Positions 8,550 through 16,897 of a stretch of DNA of 64,000 nt are shown piece by piece (position 1 is the first letter of the stretch; each line of letters starts with the position of its first letter). The notes beneath the pieces were generated by a model. The model was given only the letters and a program-made list of their open reading frames with translations. It was not told the DNA's origin and ran no database searches. The DNA is taken from NCBI RefSeq assembly GCF_042684505.1, contig NZ_JBHULT010000009.1:124001-188000 (forward strand), in the 5' to 3' direction. Position numbers and translations under genes: made by a program. Origin of the DNA: Salinimicrobium flavum (GTDB taxonomy: Bacteria > Bacteroidota > Bacteroidia > Flavobacteriales > Flavobacteriaceae).

Positions 8550-9671
8550 TCAATGTCTTGGAAGAATAATTATAAAAGTCGTGCCCGCTTCTTCACTGCT
8601 TTCCACTTCAATTTTGCCTTTATGGCCATCAACTATTTCCTTTACTATATATAAACCGAGGCCATAACTATCTTTTTGGGTAGGATCTCCATTAGTTTTC
8701 GTGAACTTTCCTGTAGCAACCATATGCTTAATACTCTCTTTTATTGGGGAACCTTCGTTGTGAACTTTAAAGATGGCCTTCTTGCCTTTTGCAGATATAT
8801 TTATGGTAACGGGACCTCCCGGTTTTCCATAGCGCAGGGCATTAGTAATTAAATTGGTCATTAACTGGTCCAGCCGTAGTACATCCCACTCCCCCTGAAC
8901 GGGCCCGGGAGATTCAATGATCAATTCGGCTTCCGGATAACTTAATTGTAACTCCTGCACAATCTTCTCAGTTTGTTTGGAAAGATCAATCGTAGATTTA
9001 TTGATGGTCATTCCGCTGCCCAACCTCAACTTGGTAAGTTCCAAAAGATTATCTATCAGCTCTTTCATCCGTTTCACACTGGAATCTGAACGCCCGATGA
9101 GGGATCTCTCCTTTTCTGATAAATTCTTTGACATCTTAAGGATTGACTGCACTCCCGAAATAGCAGCCAGAGGATTCCGCAGATCATGTCCCAGGATACC
9201 CATAAACCAGTTTTTACTCTCTTCCACCTTATTATCAAAACGCTTCAGGGAGATCATCCACGACTCATCAATGGCCTCATTAAAGCGGATCATCTCCTGA
9301 AAATCGGCCTTAGTTTTTTGGGATTTATTATGCTCTTCCCACAGTCGCAATACACTTGCCCGCAGCGCTCTGAATTCTGAGCTTAATTCCATAATATTGA
9401 AACCTAAATCTGCCCGTTGTTCCCCATGCTGGTTTGCAGCTTTGCTTTCTCCGGCGCGCATGATCTTATTCCCTTTAGATTTTTCTTCCTGCTGGTCATC
9501 GGTTTCAGATGTCTCCATGCTTTCCACAATCCTGTCGAGCATTTGTTTGATATGATCCCGAACCTCCTCCAGATCCAGCCTATTGATACCCTCAATATTC
9601 CCCCGGGCAAACTTCACCCATTCATTAGTGATATCTTCATTATGATTCTTAATAAAGTGGGCAAATTTCAT
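8550..9671 (-). CDS. Soluble sensor histidine kinase with RsbRD-like N-terminus
   Basis: The start chosen is the ATG giving MKFAHFIKNHNEDITNEW (373 residues); the upstream extension to 9761 reads as promoter DNA. Residues 1-150 are helical with no membrane segment and resemble the RsbRD_N domain (KNHNEDITNEWVKFA, EEVRDHIKQMLDRIVE). The kinase core follows: HisKA with GHDLRNPLAAISG (H162), N box NLITNALRYG, G boxes DSYGLGLYIVKEI and GTTFIIILP. It is an orphan; no response regulator is adjacent. A cytoplasmic stress or redox sensor is plausible by family. Confidence 0.92.
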   Translation of the reverse strand: MKFAHFIKNHNEDITNEWVKFARGNIEGINRLDLEEVRDHIKQMLDRIVESMETSETDDQQEEKSKGNKIMRAGESKAANQHGEQRADLGFNIMELSSEFRALRASVLRLWEEHNKSQKTKADFQEMIRFNEAIDESWMISLKRFDNKVEESKNWFMGILGHDLRNPLAAISGVQSILKMSKNLSEKERSLIGRSDSSVKRMKELIDNLLELTKLRLGSGMTINKSTIDLSKQTEKIVQELQLSYPEAELIIESPGPVQGEWDVLRLDQLMTNLITNALRYGKPGGPVTINISAKGKKAIFKVHNEGSPIKESIKHMVATGKFTKTNGDPTQKDSYGLGLYIVKEIVDGHKGKIEVESSEEAGTTFIIILPRH

Positions 9672-10039
9672 ATAGCTAAAGTTGGCATGTATGATAAGAT
9701 AGAACTTTGTAAGAATACCCACTACAGATTTAGATAGAATTAACAGGATACCCGTGGTCACTTCTATATAATTTAGAACCTGAAAATTTTAAAACCTTAT
9801 TGTTGTAACGGGAACATTACACCTGGGAGTAAGGGGACAAACCTGAATGTTGGGGGGAATAAATTATATCAAGGTTTCTTAATCTTCTCCGGGAGTTTAA
9901 CTATCCGGTTGCCTTTCCCCAAATCCCTCACCGAGTCCTCTCTCTTCATCACCTCCACCCGATTATGTCGTCCTCAACAAAACATATTTTTACCGGAATG
10001 TTTATGGTCTTAACCCATTTAAAATTTGCTTTTTTCACC
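9672..10039. other. Intergenic, no feature recognised
   Basis: This 368-base gap holds the upstream region of the minus-strand kinase and the 3' side of the amidohydrolase gene. I see no convincing gene, hairpin or repeat. Confidence 0.5.
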
Positions 10040-11056
10040 TTAATTCTTCACCATCTGGTGATGTTGTTTGATAACATCCTCCTCGAGTCCAAGAAATTCC
10101 GCAGCGTTGTTATAAAAAATATCCGTCTTTTCTTCCATCGTTAAAAAATCAAGGGAATTAATTCGCTCCACTGCTATTCCAATAGCTTCTGGCCATACCA
10201 TTTGATCTGTCCCGAAGAGTACCCGATCAAGCATTCCCATTTGTTTTGCCTGTCGCAGAAAAGATTCCAACACCGGTTCCATTCCCGGCATCCAGTCAAT
10301 GATACTTATATCTGTATAAAGCTGCGGATACATATTCATCATCATCAAAGCATATTGTGAATAGGGACCCGCTCCGCCTGCGTGCATCATGAAAACTTTC
10401 AGCTTCGGGAATTCCACAAGCATATCTTCCAGTAGCAGGGGATCCCCTAATTTGAGTCTAAACTTAGGGCAGCAACGGTAAGGCGTACCGGGAAAGCTGG
10501 CCCCGGTATGAATTCCAACGGGTACACCTTCCTCCTCAGCAACCCGGTAAAAAGGATAATAGGCAGGATCTGAAGGGGAGTATCCAAAATATTGGGCCCC
10601 AACTTCTCCCAGCATATCCAATTCTCCATTCTGTATCATCATTCGAAGACTATCGGCTGGCATAAATTCTGAAGGTTCCCTGAGCTCAATGCCCCGCAGG
10701 GTTCTGGTTTGGTCATAGCCGTACCAAATATTCCCGCTGGTTTTATCAATCCCGGAAACAGCACCTAAGACAATGTTATAATCCTGCATAACCTGGAAAC
10801 TCTGTTCCATTTGCTCTCTGGATGTGGTACCGGAAAGATTTCCTGTTGCGGGATTTGGTGCAGGGCCCCAAAAATCATTGGAATAGGAATGAAGGTGCAT
10901 GTCAATGATGGGTCCTGTATATCTGTTTGCAGTATTTGCTTCCTCTTTTTCAGGATTTTTATTCTGGCTTATCAATGGTTGAGCAAGCAACAAACTCAGG
11001 CTGAAGAATAAATAAATAGCAATAGTACTCTTTGTTGGCTGGTTAGAAGTTTCCAT
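10040..11056 (-). CDS. Exported amidohydrolase (PF04909-like)
   Basis: The ATG at 11056 gives METSNQPTKSTIAIYLFFSL, a signal peptide, and 338 residues; the longer frame begins with TTG and is less likely. The TIM-barrel amidohydrolase pattern is clear: metal-binding IDMHLHSYS near residue 50, GIHTGASFPG, FMMHAGG and a late LFGTDQMVWPEA with the catalytic Asp. Substrate unknown; members decarboxylate or hydrolyse small carboxylates and lactones. Export to the periplasm is unusual for the family but common in Bacteroidota. It stands alone on the minus strand. Confidence 0.88.
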   Translation of the reverse strand: METSNQPTKSTIAIYLFFSLSLLLAQPLISQNKNPEKEEANTANRYTGPIIDMHLHSYSNDFWGPAPNPATGNLSGTTSREQMEQSFQVMQDYNIVLGAVSGIDKTSGNIWYGYDQTRTLRGIELREPSEFMPADSLRMMIQNGELDMLGEVGAQYFGYSPSDPAYYPFYRVAEEEGVPVGIHTGASFPGTPYRCCPKFRLKLGDPLLLEDMLVEFPKLKVFMMHAGGAGPYSQYALMMMNMYPQLYTDISIIDWMPGMEPVLESFLRQAKQMGMLDRVLFGTDQMVWPEAIGIAVERINSLDFLTMEEKTDIFYNNAAEFLGLEEDVIKQHHQMVKN

Positions 11057-11287
11057 AAATTGTTCTTTAATTAAATTACCCAATCTTACCGGGATACGAT
11101 GAAACCCGGGTCAGATTTCTTTAAACATTTGATCCAATACTTTGACTAATGGGAGGATAGAAAAATCAGCTACTTTAGCTCTGTAAAAAAGTGGGAGAAC
11201 GCAGAGTACTCTAAAGAAAGATTTACCTGGAAGAAGTAGTACTTCTTTTTAAACTACATACAATATAATAAATTCATCTTCAAGTAA

Positions 11288-11690
11288 TTAAAGGTTTCCG
11301 GTTTTTTTTGATGTATCACAGGAATAGATACCGGGAAAATTCTCTGGAGGTGAGAAAGGATAATTGAAATTATAGATGTGTTCCCGTACCTCGTACATTA
11401 TTGGCAAAGAGTATTTTACGGCTACTGGTTTATCCCGTTGTCTGCCGGGAATCATCTTTGGTAAAAGGCTAACCACCCGTATTGCCTCTTCCTCCAGTCT
11501 CTTGTAAGGACCTCTGGCCATTATTTCTACTACATCACCTTTTGGATTGATCTTAAAAACCACGTAGATCCTGTTCATCCCGGTCAAACCTAATTCTTCC
11601 TGGTTTTTAAGTCTCAGCCGGGAAACAATGGAGTTTGCTCCACCACCATAAATGGAATTTCTTCGATTTCTTCCTCCTCCTTTTAAAAGA
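11288..11690 (-). pseudogene. Decayed tonB copy with internal deletion and frameshifts
   Basis: Reading right to left, bases near 11690-11630 match the intact tonB (12924-13667) around DISYKKEEEEIEDIPFMVVE through FPG. An in-frame stop and a deletion then remove the equivalent of about 30 residues (RNKDEQKKC to HISEEM). The match resumes at TGMNRIYVVF and continues through PKMIPGRQRDKPV to YEVRE, after which the normal stop is lost and 25 unrelated residues follow. The open piece at 11288-11587 (99 residues) still encodes most of the TonB C-terminal domain. It has no membrane anchor and is almost certainly non-functional. Only the SDR gene separates it from the intact copy. Confidence 0.85.
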
Positions 11691-11735
11691 GATATCTTGG
11701 ATGTGGCTCAGGCAAAATTCCCGCTCATTAAATGT

Positions 11736-11792
11736 GGCGGGAATCGTTAATCGGGAATCGCTAAATCGTGATTCGATAACTCGGGATTCGGG
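11736..11792. repeat. Dispersed GGGAATCG-type repeat
   Basis: The stretch contains GCGGGAATCGTTAATCGGGA and then GATTCGATAACTCGGGATTC, the same words as the block at 8.1-8.5 kb. It lies between the tonB relic and the SDR gene. Confidence 0.75.
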
Positions 11793-11852
11793 CATCCTAA
11801 ATTTGGGAAATCTTCAAATTTTCATTGTTTATTGTTCATTGTTTACTGAACC

Positions 11853-12611
11853 TTATTTGGCGGTATATCCCCCATCGATGACCAGCTCACTGCCGGTTAC
11901 GAATTTGGACTCATCAGACACCAGGTAGACGATCCCATAGGCAATATCAAGAGGTTCGCCTACATGCCCTAAGGGATGAAGGTTGTCGACCTTTTCCCTG
12001 AAATTGGGTACATCTTTACCAAATTCTTCTACCAGAGGAGTCCAGATGAATCCGGGGTGGATAGAATTCACTCTTATTTTATCCCGGGCATAGATCAGGG
12101 CGTCATTCTTGGTCATAAGTCTTACGGCGCCTTTTGAAGCATGATAGTGAGGAATATCGCCGGCACCGATGATCCCATAGATGGAAGAGAGGTTTACTAT
12201 ACTTCCCCCTCCCGCTTTTTGCATATGAGGAATGGCGTGCTTGGTACAGAAGAAAACGCCCTTGACATTAATATTCATCACCTGGTCCCATTCGGCTTCC
12301 GTAAGTTCATGAGTAGGTTTGTTTACACCTGCTATTCCTGCGTTATTTACGGTAGCATCCAGTTTTTTGAATTCCCTGACCACTTCAGCATACACCTTCT
12401 CAACCTCTCCTTCGTTAGCTACGTTGAGGTGCCAGTATTTCGCATTCCCGCCAGCTTTCTTGATTTCCTCAATCAAATTCTCTCCTTCCCGGTCCAGAAT
12501 ATCTGTTACGGCAACTTTGGCACCTTCTTTAGCCAATAAAATGCAGGTTTCCCTACCAATACCCAAGGCCCCGCCGGTGACGATCACTACTTTGTCTTTT
12601 ACCCTTTCCAT
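11853..12611 (-). CDS. Short-chain dehydrogenase/reductase (classical SDR)
   Basis: The protein has 252 residues, normal for the family. The cofactor motif TGGALGIG lies at residues 12-19, followed by an acidic VTDI after strand 2, which favours NAD over NADP. NNAGI is present, and the catalytic S143, Y156 and K160 sit in LSSIYG and YHASK. The C-terminus ends IDGGYTAK, typical of glucose-1-dehydrogenase or hydroxysteroid-dehydrogenase-like SDRs. Substrate unknown. It is monocistronic, lying between the tonB relic and the intact tonB gene on the same strand. Confidence 0.93.
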   Translation of the reverse strand: MERVKDKVVIVTGGALGIGRETCILLAKEGAKVAVTDILDREGENLIEEIKKAGGNAKYWHLNVANEGEVEKVYAEVVREFKKLDATVNNAGIAGVNKPTHELTEAEWDQVMNINVKGVFFCTKHAIPHMQKAGGGSIVNLSSIYGIIGAGDIPHYHASKGAVRLMTKNDALIYARDKIRVNSIHPGFIWTPLVEEFGKDVPNFREKVDNLHPLGHVGEPLDIAYGIVYLVSDESKFVTGSELVIDGGYTAK

Positions 12612-12923
12612 TTGTTATGTGTTTTAAATTTAAATCACAATTTAGATGGGGAGCGCAATATTTAAGAACCTGCCGGCTTTTGGAAAGCCAGTTGGTCTAC
12701 AGGATAAACTTAAGCCATAACTACTTGGATTAAAATGACAATTATCAGAATAATCAATTTGAATTCAAGATATGGAAGTTTGGGATTTGGAATCTGGAAT
12801 TTGGAATGGTTTCGTTTGTCATCCCCACGCAGGAGGGATCTCTTTCTCAAACGGTTTATCCTCAAATTTCCAAATCTTCAAATTTTCAAATCCTGCTATC
12901 CACTCTCTACAGTCCATTTTCCT
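12612..12923. other. Intergenic with word-like repeats
   Basis: The 312 bases hold GGAATTTGGAATT-like words (12774-12807), a copy of the GGAGGGATCTCTT element (12818-12845) and the CTTCAAATTTTC trailer (from 12868). No gene is seen. Confidence 0.6.
12818..12845. repeat. Dispersed element ending GGAGGGATCTCTT, copy 1
   Basis: GTCATCCCCACGCAGGAGGG followed by ATCTCTTT. A near-identical copy is at 13955-13982 and a diverged one at 57561-57583. Similar TCAT...GAGGGATCTC words are familiar from Bacteroidota intergenic regions. Confidence 0.75.
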
Positions 12924-13667
12924 CTAAATGCTTTCCCTAACCTCAAACATTATGGGTAAAGAATATTGTACAGATACAGGTTTATCTCTTTGTCTGCCGG
13001 GGATCATCTTTGGCAGGAGCCTCACTACCCGTGCAGCCTCTTCCTCCAGTCTCTTGTTTGGCCCCCGGGACCTTATATCTACCACATCCCCTTTTTCATT
13101 GATCCTGAAAACCACATAGATCCTGTTCATCCCTGTCAATCCCATTTCTTCACTAATATGAGTATTAAATTCGCGCCTTACCAGGGCGTCAATTTTTTCG
13201 CTCATACATTTTTTCTGTTCGTCCTTATTTCTAAATCTTTCACACCCGGGAAAAATTGGGGTTTGCTCTACCACCATAAAGGGAATGTCTTCTATTTCTT
13301 CCTCCTCCTTTTTATAGGAGATGTCGGCAACCTCTACGATCTCCTCCATTTTTTGATCCTGACTGCTTTCGGTAGACTGAATCGTGGTTTCTTCCACCTC
13401 TTCCAAATCTTCTATTACCTCTATGATCTCCGGTGCCGGTGGCGGTGGTGGTGGTGGCGGTGGTGGCGGGGTGGATAACCGGGTTACAGGAATGTCTTCC
13501 TGAACAAATTCCTCCATCTCCAGATCAAAGCTCTCCTCCTCATTACCGGCGTAAGACTTCCACTCTAAAGTGAAATAGGTGATACCGAGCATAACTATCA
13601 AACCGACCTGGAAAAAGATCATGCTCCACCTACTGTGGTCTGCCCCTGGGTTTTTCTTGACTTGCAT
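12924..13667 (-). CDS. tonB: TonB energy transducer
   Basis: The 247-residue protein has a basic N-terminus and one membrane anchor (about 18-38), then an acidic/proline linker with eleven consecutive prolines (about 66-76) and a Glu-rich spacer. IFPGCERF and KKCMSEKIDALVRREFNTHI precede the TonB C-terminal domain (about 170-247), which has RIYVVFRINEKGDV and LLPKMIPGRQRDKPVSVQY. It links the proton motive force to outer-membrane receptors such as the one at 177-2216. FPGCE with a second Cys is typical of Bacteroidota TonB proteins. A decayed paralogue is 1.2 kb downstream. Confidence 0.95.
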   Translation of the reverse strand: MQVKKNPGADHSRWSMIFFQVGLIVMLGITYFTLEWKSYAGNEEESFDLEMEEFVQEDIPVTRLSTPPPPPPPPPPPAPEIIEVIEDLEEVEETTIQSTESSQDQKMEEIVEVADISYKKEEEEIEDIPFMVVEQTPIFPGCERFRNKDEQKKCMSEKIDALVRREFNTHISEEMGLTGMNRIYVVFRINEKGDVVDIRSRGPNKRLEEEAARVVRLLPKMIPGRQRDKPVSVQYSLPIMFEVRESI

Positions 13668-14107
13668 GAACGTAAATTATTTAAGAATTATGTGGGAATA
13701 TGCCCTTAATAATCGGTTCTATGGCTCTTTTTTCCCAGCCCTCTAAAGGGTAAGGGGAAAAGTCTCGGGAAAAAAAAGAGTAAGTCGGTTGTAAACTTTC
13801 GGCAGTAAGATCTCACGGCATAACCGGCATTCTAAAGATCGGAATCCAAAAGAAGATCAGGAATGATATCTGTCATGAATAGGTTGGGATTCGTTCATTC
13901 GTTAATTCGGGAATCGTTAATTCGGAATTCGGGTGGAGGGCATTGTCTTGATGTGTCATCCCGACGCAGGAGGGATCTCTTAATGAAATCGCGAAACCTT
14001 GATTCGGGAATCGTTAATTCGTTAATTCGGGATTTGTTAAGTAGGGAAGGTGTTTAATTGAGGATATCTTCAAATTTTCTTATCCTCTTTCCACTGTCCA
14101 CTTTCCC
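13668..14107. other. Intergenic with dispersed repeats
   Basis: The 440 bases hold TTAATTCGGGAATCG words at about 13886-13935 and 13999-14043, the second GGAGGGATCTCTT element (13955-13982), and the CTTCAAATTTTC trailer at about 14065 directly after the exonuclease gene. The frame at 13863-14057 is built from these repeats and is rejected. Confidence 0.65.
13955..13982. repeat. Dispersed element ending GGAGGGATCTCTT, copy 2
   Basis: GTCATCCCGACGCAGGAGGG then ATCTCTTA; it differs from copy 1 at very few positions. It is embedded between two GGGAATCG repeat patches. Confidence 0.75.
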
Positions 14108-15580
14108 CTAAAAAAGCGACAGCGTACCATGTGCAGCCATGACCATGGCGTTCCTTTGAGCTCTGGCTACCGGCCGGGATATTTCAGTGTCCAATGAATT
14201 TTCGAAAAAGATCACTTTAGGTGCTCCCTGTTTTCTCATGTAGTTACTCAGGATCTTGTGGGTGTGGTAGGTGGCTGTCTGCCGCTTTAAAAAAGGCTCG
14301 TAATCTTCAGGCCGACTTACCTGAACTTCAGTATCTATGAATCCGAAGCCCTGATACTTGCCATCCTTTACCAGGATAAAAGCTTCTTCCTCAAAGTGCC
14401 TGCCTTTCTCCCTGATCACATAGGTTGATGATTCCTTAGTAAGCGAAGCAATGGCTTTTGCTACCTTTGTGTTATAGGTCTCCACCTCTTCCGATCCGGA
14501 GCATACCCCTTCACAGCTAACGATCTCATAATGGGAACACTCCTCCACATGGCTCTGCAGACTGCAATATTTGGGACAAAGATTGAATTCCCGACAAAGG
14601 AACTCCAGCTTTTCCTGTGCCAGGGCCCGGTTGTAAAAGGTACCTATTGATTCTCTGAGCTTATTGGTCCTTTCCAGTGCCAGCTGCAGGATACCCCTTT
14701 GATTGGTATAACTCACAATTTGATACACCGGGCCCGGCCGTTTCTGTGCCCTGTTGAACCGGGGATAATATTTCCTGATGCATTCGGCTTCCAGAAGAAG
14801 GGCAACCAGTTCACTCCCGGTGGTTTCATGATCTATATGGTAAGTTTCCTGCCCCAGCTGATATTCCTTACTCATGCGGTCATAAAAATGGGAAACCACC
14901 CGTTTCTTGATATCTATAGCTTTCCCTGCATAGATGACTTTATGTTGCCTGTCTTTGAATAAATAGATCCCCGGACTCTCCGGAAGGCTGTGAATTTGTT
15001 CGGCTTCTATATGCGGCGGTAAGGTCGCCTGCCTGGAACGGGCATGCAGGAAAGAATTGATCACCTTGTAATCCTCATCTAACGAAAGCAGACGTTGAAA
15101 AAGGATCACTGTTGCATCAGTATCCCCTTCGGCCCTGTGGCGATTGGAAATCGGGATATTTATAGAGTCGCACAACCTGCCCAGGCTATAGGAGAACAAA
15201 CCCGGAATGAGTTTTCGCGAAAGGCGGACGGTACAAAGTTTCCTTCGGTTATATTCAAATCCCAGCTCCCTGAATTCATTCCGCAGCACATTGTAATCAA
15301 AATTGACATTGTGAGCCACAAAGATCGCATCGCGGGTGAACTCTTCTACCTTTTTCGCCACCTCAAAAAATTTAGGTGCATCGGCAACCATCGAATTATC
15401 AATACCGGTTAACGCAGTAATATGTCGCGGAATTTCCTTTTCGGGATTGATAAGGCTGGTGAATTTATCTAAAACATTAGAACCACACAGGAGTACGATA
15501 CAGATCTCGGTTAAACGATTTCCGTTGATCCCTCCTCCGGTGGTTTCTACATCAATGATTGCAAATAGCTGGTCTTTCAT
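14108..15580 (-). CDS. DnaQ-type exonuclease fused to GIY-YIG nuclease (UvrC/Cho-like)
   Basis: The ATG giving MKDQLFAIIDVETTGG (490 residues) is chosen because the DEDDh exonuclease begins immediately. Residues 1-175 carry DVETTG (exo I), HNVNFDYNVLRNE (exo II) and HRAEGDTDAT (exo III). Residues about 205-290 carry a GIY-YIG domain: SPGIYLFKD, KVIYAGKAIDIKKRV, and ELVALLLEAECIRKYYPRFN. The remainder resembles the Cys-bearing C-terminal region of such fusions (CPKYCSLQSHVEEC). This is the known fusion of a polymerase III epsilon-like exonuclease and a UvrC/Cho-like endonuclease, likely acting in DNA repair. It is monocistronic. Confidence 0.93.
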   Translation of the reverse strand: MKDQLFAIIDVETTGGGINGNRLTEICIVLLCGSNVLDKFTSLINPEKEIPRHITALTGIDNSMVADAPKFFEVAKKVEEFTRDAIFVAHNVNFDYNVLRNEFRELGFEYNRRKLCTVRLSRKLIPGLFSYSLGRLCDSINIPISNRHRAEGDTDATVILFQRLLSLDEDYKVINSFLHARSRQATLPPHIEAEQIHSLPESPGIYLFKDRQHKVIYAGKAIDIKKRVVSHFYDRMSKEYQLGQETYHIDHETTGSELVALLLEAECIRKYYPRFNRAQKRPGPVYQIVSYTNQRGILQLALERTNKLRESIGTFYNRALAQEKLEFLCREFNLCPKYCSLQSHVEECSHYEIVSCEGVCSGSEEVETYNTKVAKAIASLTKESSTYVIREKGRHFEEEAFILVKDGKYQGFGFIDTEVQVSRPEDYEPFLKRQTATYHTHKILSNYMRKQGAPKVIFFENSLDTEISRPVARAQRNAMVMAAHGTLSLF

Positions 15581-15760
15581 AATATTTCCAAAGGGGTAAA
15601 AGTAGGAAAAAATCCTTAAGAGTAGGAAAATATCCAAACGAATGGAAAAAATCCATTTTACAGATCGATGAATTCTTCCTTTCCTACTTCTCTACTAATT
15701 GTTAGCACTGGTCAATTTTCTGAAAAAATCCTGCATTTACGAAAAAACCTGACTTCCATC

Positions 15761-15818
15761 TGTAACAATTGTTACACAATTAACTGATTATGTATTAAAT
15801 GATCATGACAAAAGTCAT
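15761..15818. promoter_or_regulatory. Two palindromes upstream of rhodanese operon (candidate Crp/Fnr sites)
   Basis: TGTAACAATTGTTACA (15761-15776) is a perfect 16-base palindrome with TGTAA-N6-TTACA spacing, the same geometry as the Crp site TGTGA-N6-TCACA. ATGACAAAAGTCAT (15805-15818) is a second perfect inverted repeat. Both lie in the divergent promoter region, 106-121 and 64-77 bases before the first rhodanese ATG. A Crp/Fnr regulator gene ends the same cluster, so self-contained control is inferred. Confidence 0.55.
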
Positions 15819-15881
15819 CTAAATAAATTGACCCGAGCTCGTAATTTGATGTGTTAATTAAACAATTTAAACTTATTCATC

Positions 15882-16865
15882 ATGAAAAAGCTGAATTTAT
15901 TTTGGATACTCTTTTTTGTATCAATGGCGACTTTTGGGAATGTATATGTTGATCACCTTGAACTAAGATCAAATCCTCCCGATGAGTTCACCACCTTGGT
16001 AGAATTTTTAGAAGGGAAGGTAGATTTTATCAAAGGTGATTTTCCAATAATTGCTGCAGAAGAAGTCAAGAAGAATCTAAAGAATGATACCTACCATATT
16101 ATCGATATTCGATCAGACAGCTGGTTTGAATACGGGCATATTAAAAATGCTGTGAATGTTCCGGCAGAAGACTTGCTCAATTACTTTAAGTCTGAGATCG
16201 TTCCCGCTGACTTTGAGAAGATCATACTAATTTGTTACTCCGGCCAGTCTGCTGCATACTACTCCGGTTTATTGAGAATAGCCGGATATGATAATGTGTA
16301 CAGTATGAAATGGGGAATGAGCTCCTGGAGAGAAGACTTTGCAGATGCCTGGTTAAAGAACACCAAAAGTTCCTTTGAAGATAAGTTAGAAACTACCTTA
16401 AATACTAAACCTGCCTCAGGTACCCCCCCTCAAATAAATACAGGAAAATCTGAAGGTAAAGAAATTCTTGATGACAGGCTGCAAAAATTATTTGCTGTTC
16501 CCTATAATAATTTCATTTTAAATTCTGAAGATATATTTGAGAAGCCAGGAGATTATTTCATAGTGAATTATGGTAAAACAGATGATTACAATCTTGGCCA
16601 TATTCCCGGAGCAATTCTTTATAACGAAGGTTCCTCTTTACTATCAGACACCGACCTTTTGACACTTCCAAAAGACAAAAAAGTCGCTCTGTATACAACC
16701 ACCGGACAGGAAGCCGCATACCTTATAGCTTATTTAAATGTACTTGGTTTTGACACCGGAAATATTGCCTATGGAGAAAACTCATTTATGAATGATCTTT
16801 TGAAAAAGAATGGAAGAGATGCTTTCAGTTCTAAACAAATAAACCTGTTCCCTGTAATTGAATAA
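15882..16865 (+). CDS. Exported double-rhodanese protein, second domain lacks active Cys
   Basis: The protein has 327 residues. It starts with a signal peptide (MKKLNLFWILFFVSMATFGN). Rhodanese domain 1 (about 55-165) has YHIIDIRSDSWFEYGHIKNA and the active loop ILICYSGQSAAY with C118. After a spacer, domain 2 (about 200-310) has YFIVNYGKTDDYNLGHIPGA but the loop reads ALYTTTGQEAAY, so the catalytic Cys is replaced by T272. It probably moves sulfane sulfur in the periplasm using one active site. It is the first gene of an operon with a lipoprotein rhodanese (32 bases downstream) and a porin. Confidence 0.92.
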   Translation: MKKLNLFWILFFVSMATFGNVYVDHLELRSNPPDEFTTLVEFLEGKVDFIKGDFPIIAAEEVKKNLKNDTYHIIDIRSDSWFEYGHIKNAVNVPAEDLLNYFKSEIVPADFEKIILICYSGQSAAYYSGLLRIAGYDNVYSMKWGMSSWREDFADAWLKNTKSSFEDKLETTLNTKPASGTPPQINTGKSEGKEILDDRLQKLFAVPYNNFILNSEDIFEKPGDYFIVNYGKTDDYNLGHIPGAILYNEGSSLLSDTDLLTLPKDKKVALYTTTGQEAAYLIAYLNVLGFDTGNIAYGENSFMNDLLKKNGRDAFSSKQINLFPVIE

Positions 16866-16897
16866 CACAAAGCAGTACACTAAATATATTTTATGTC

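Noticed and set aside
13863..14057. Open frame of 64 codons
   Set aside because: It is translation of GGGAATCG repeat words and the GGAGGGATCTCTT element.
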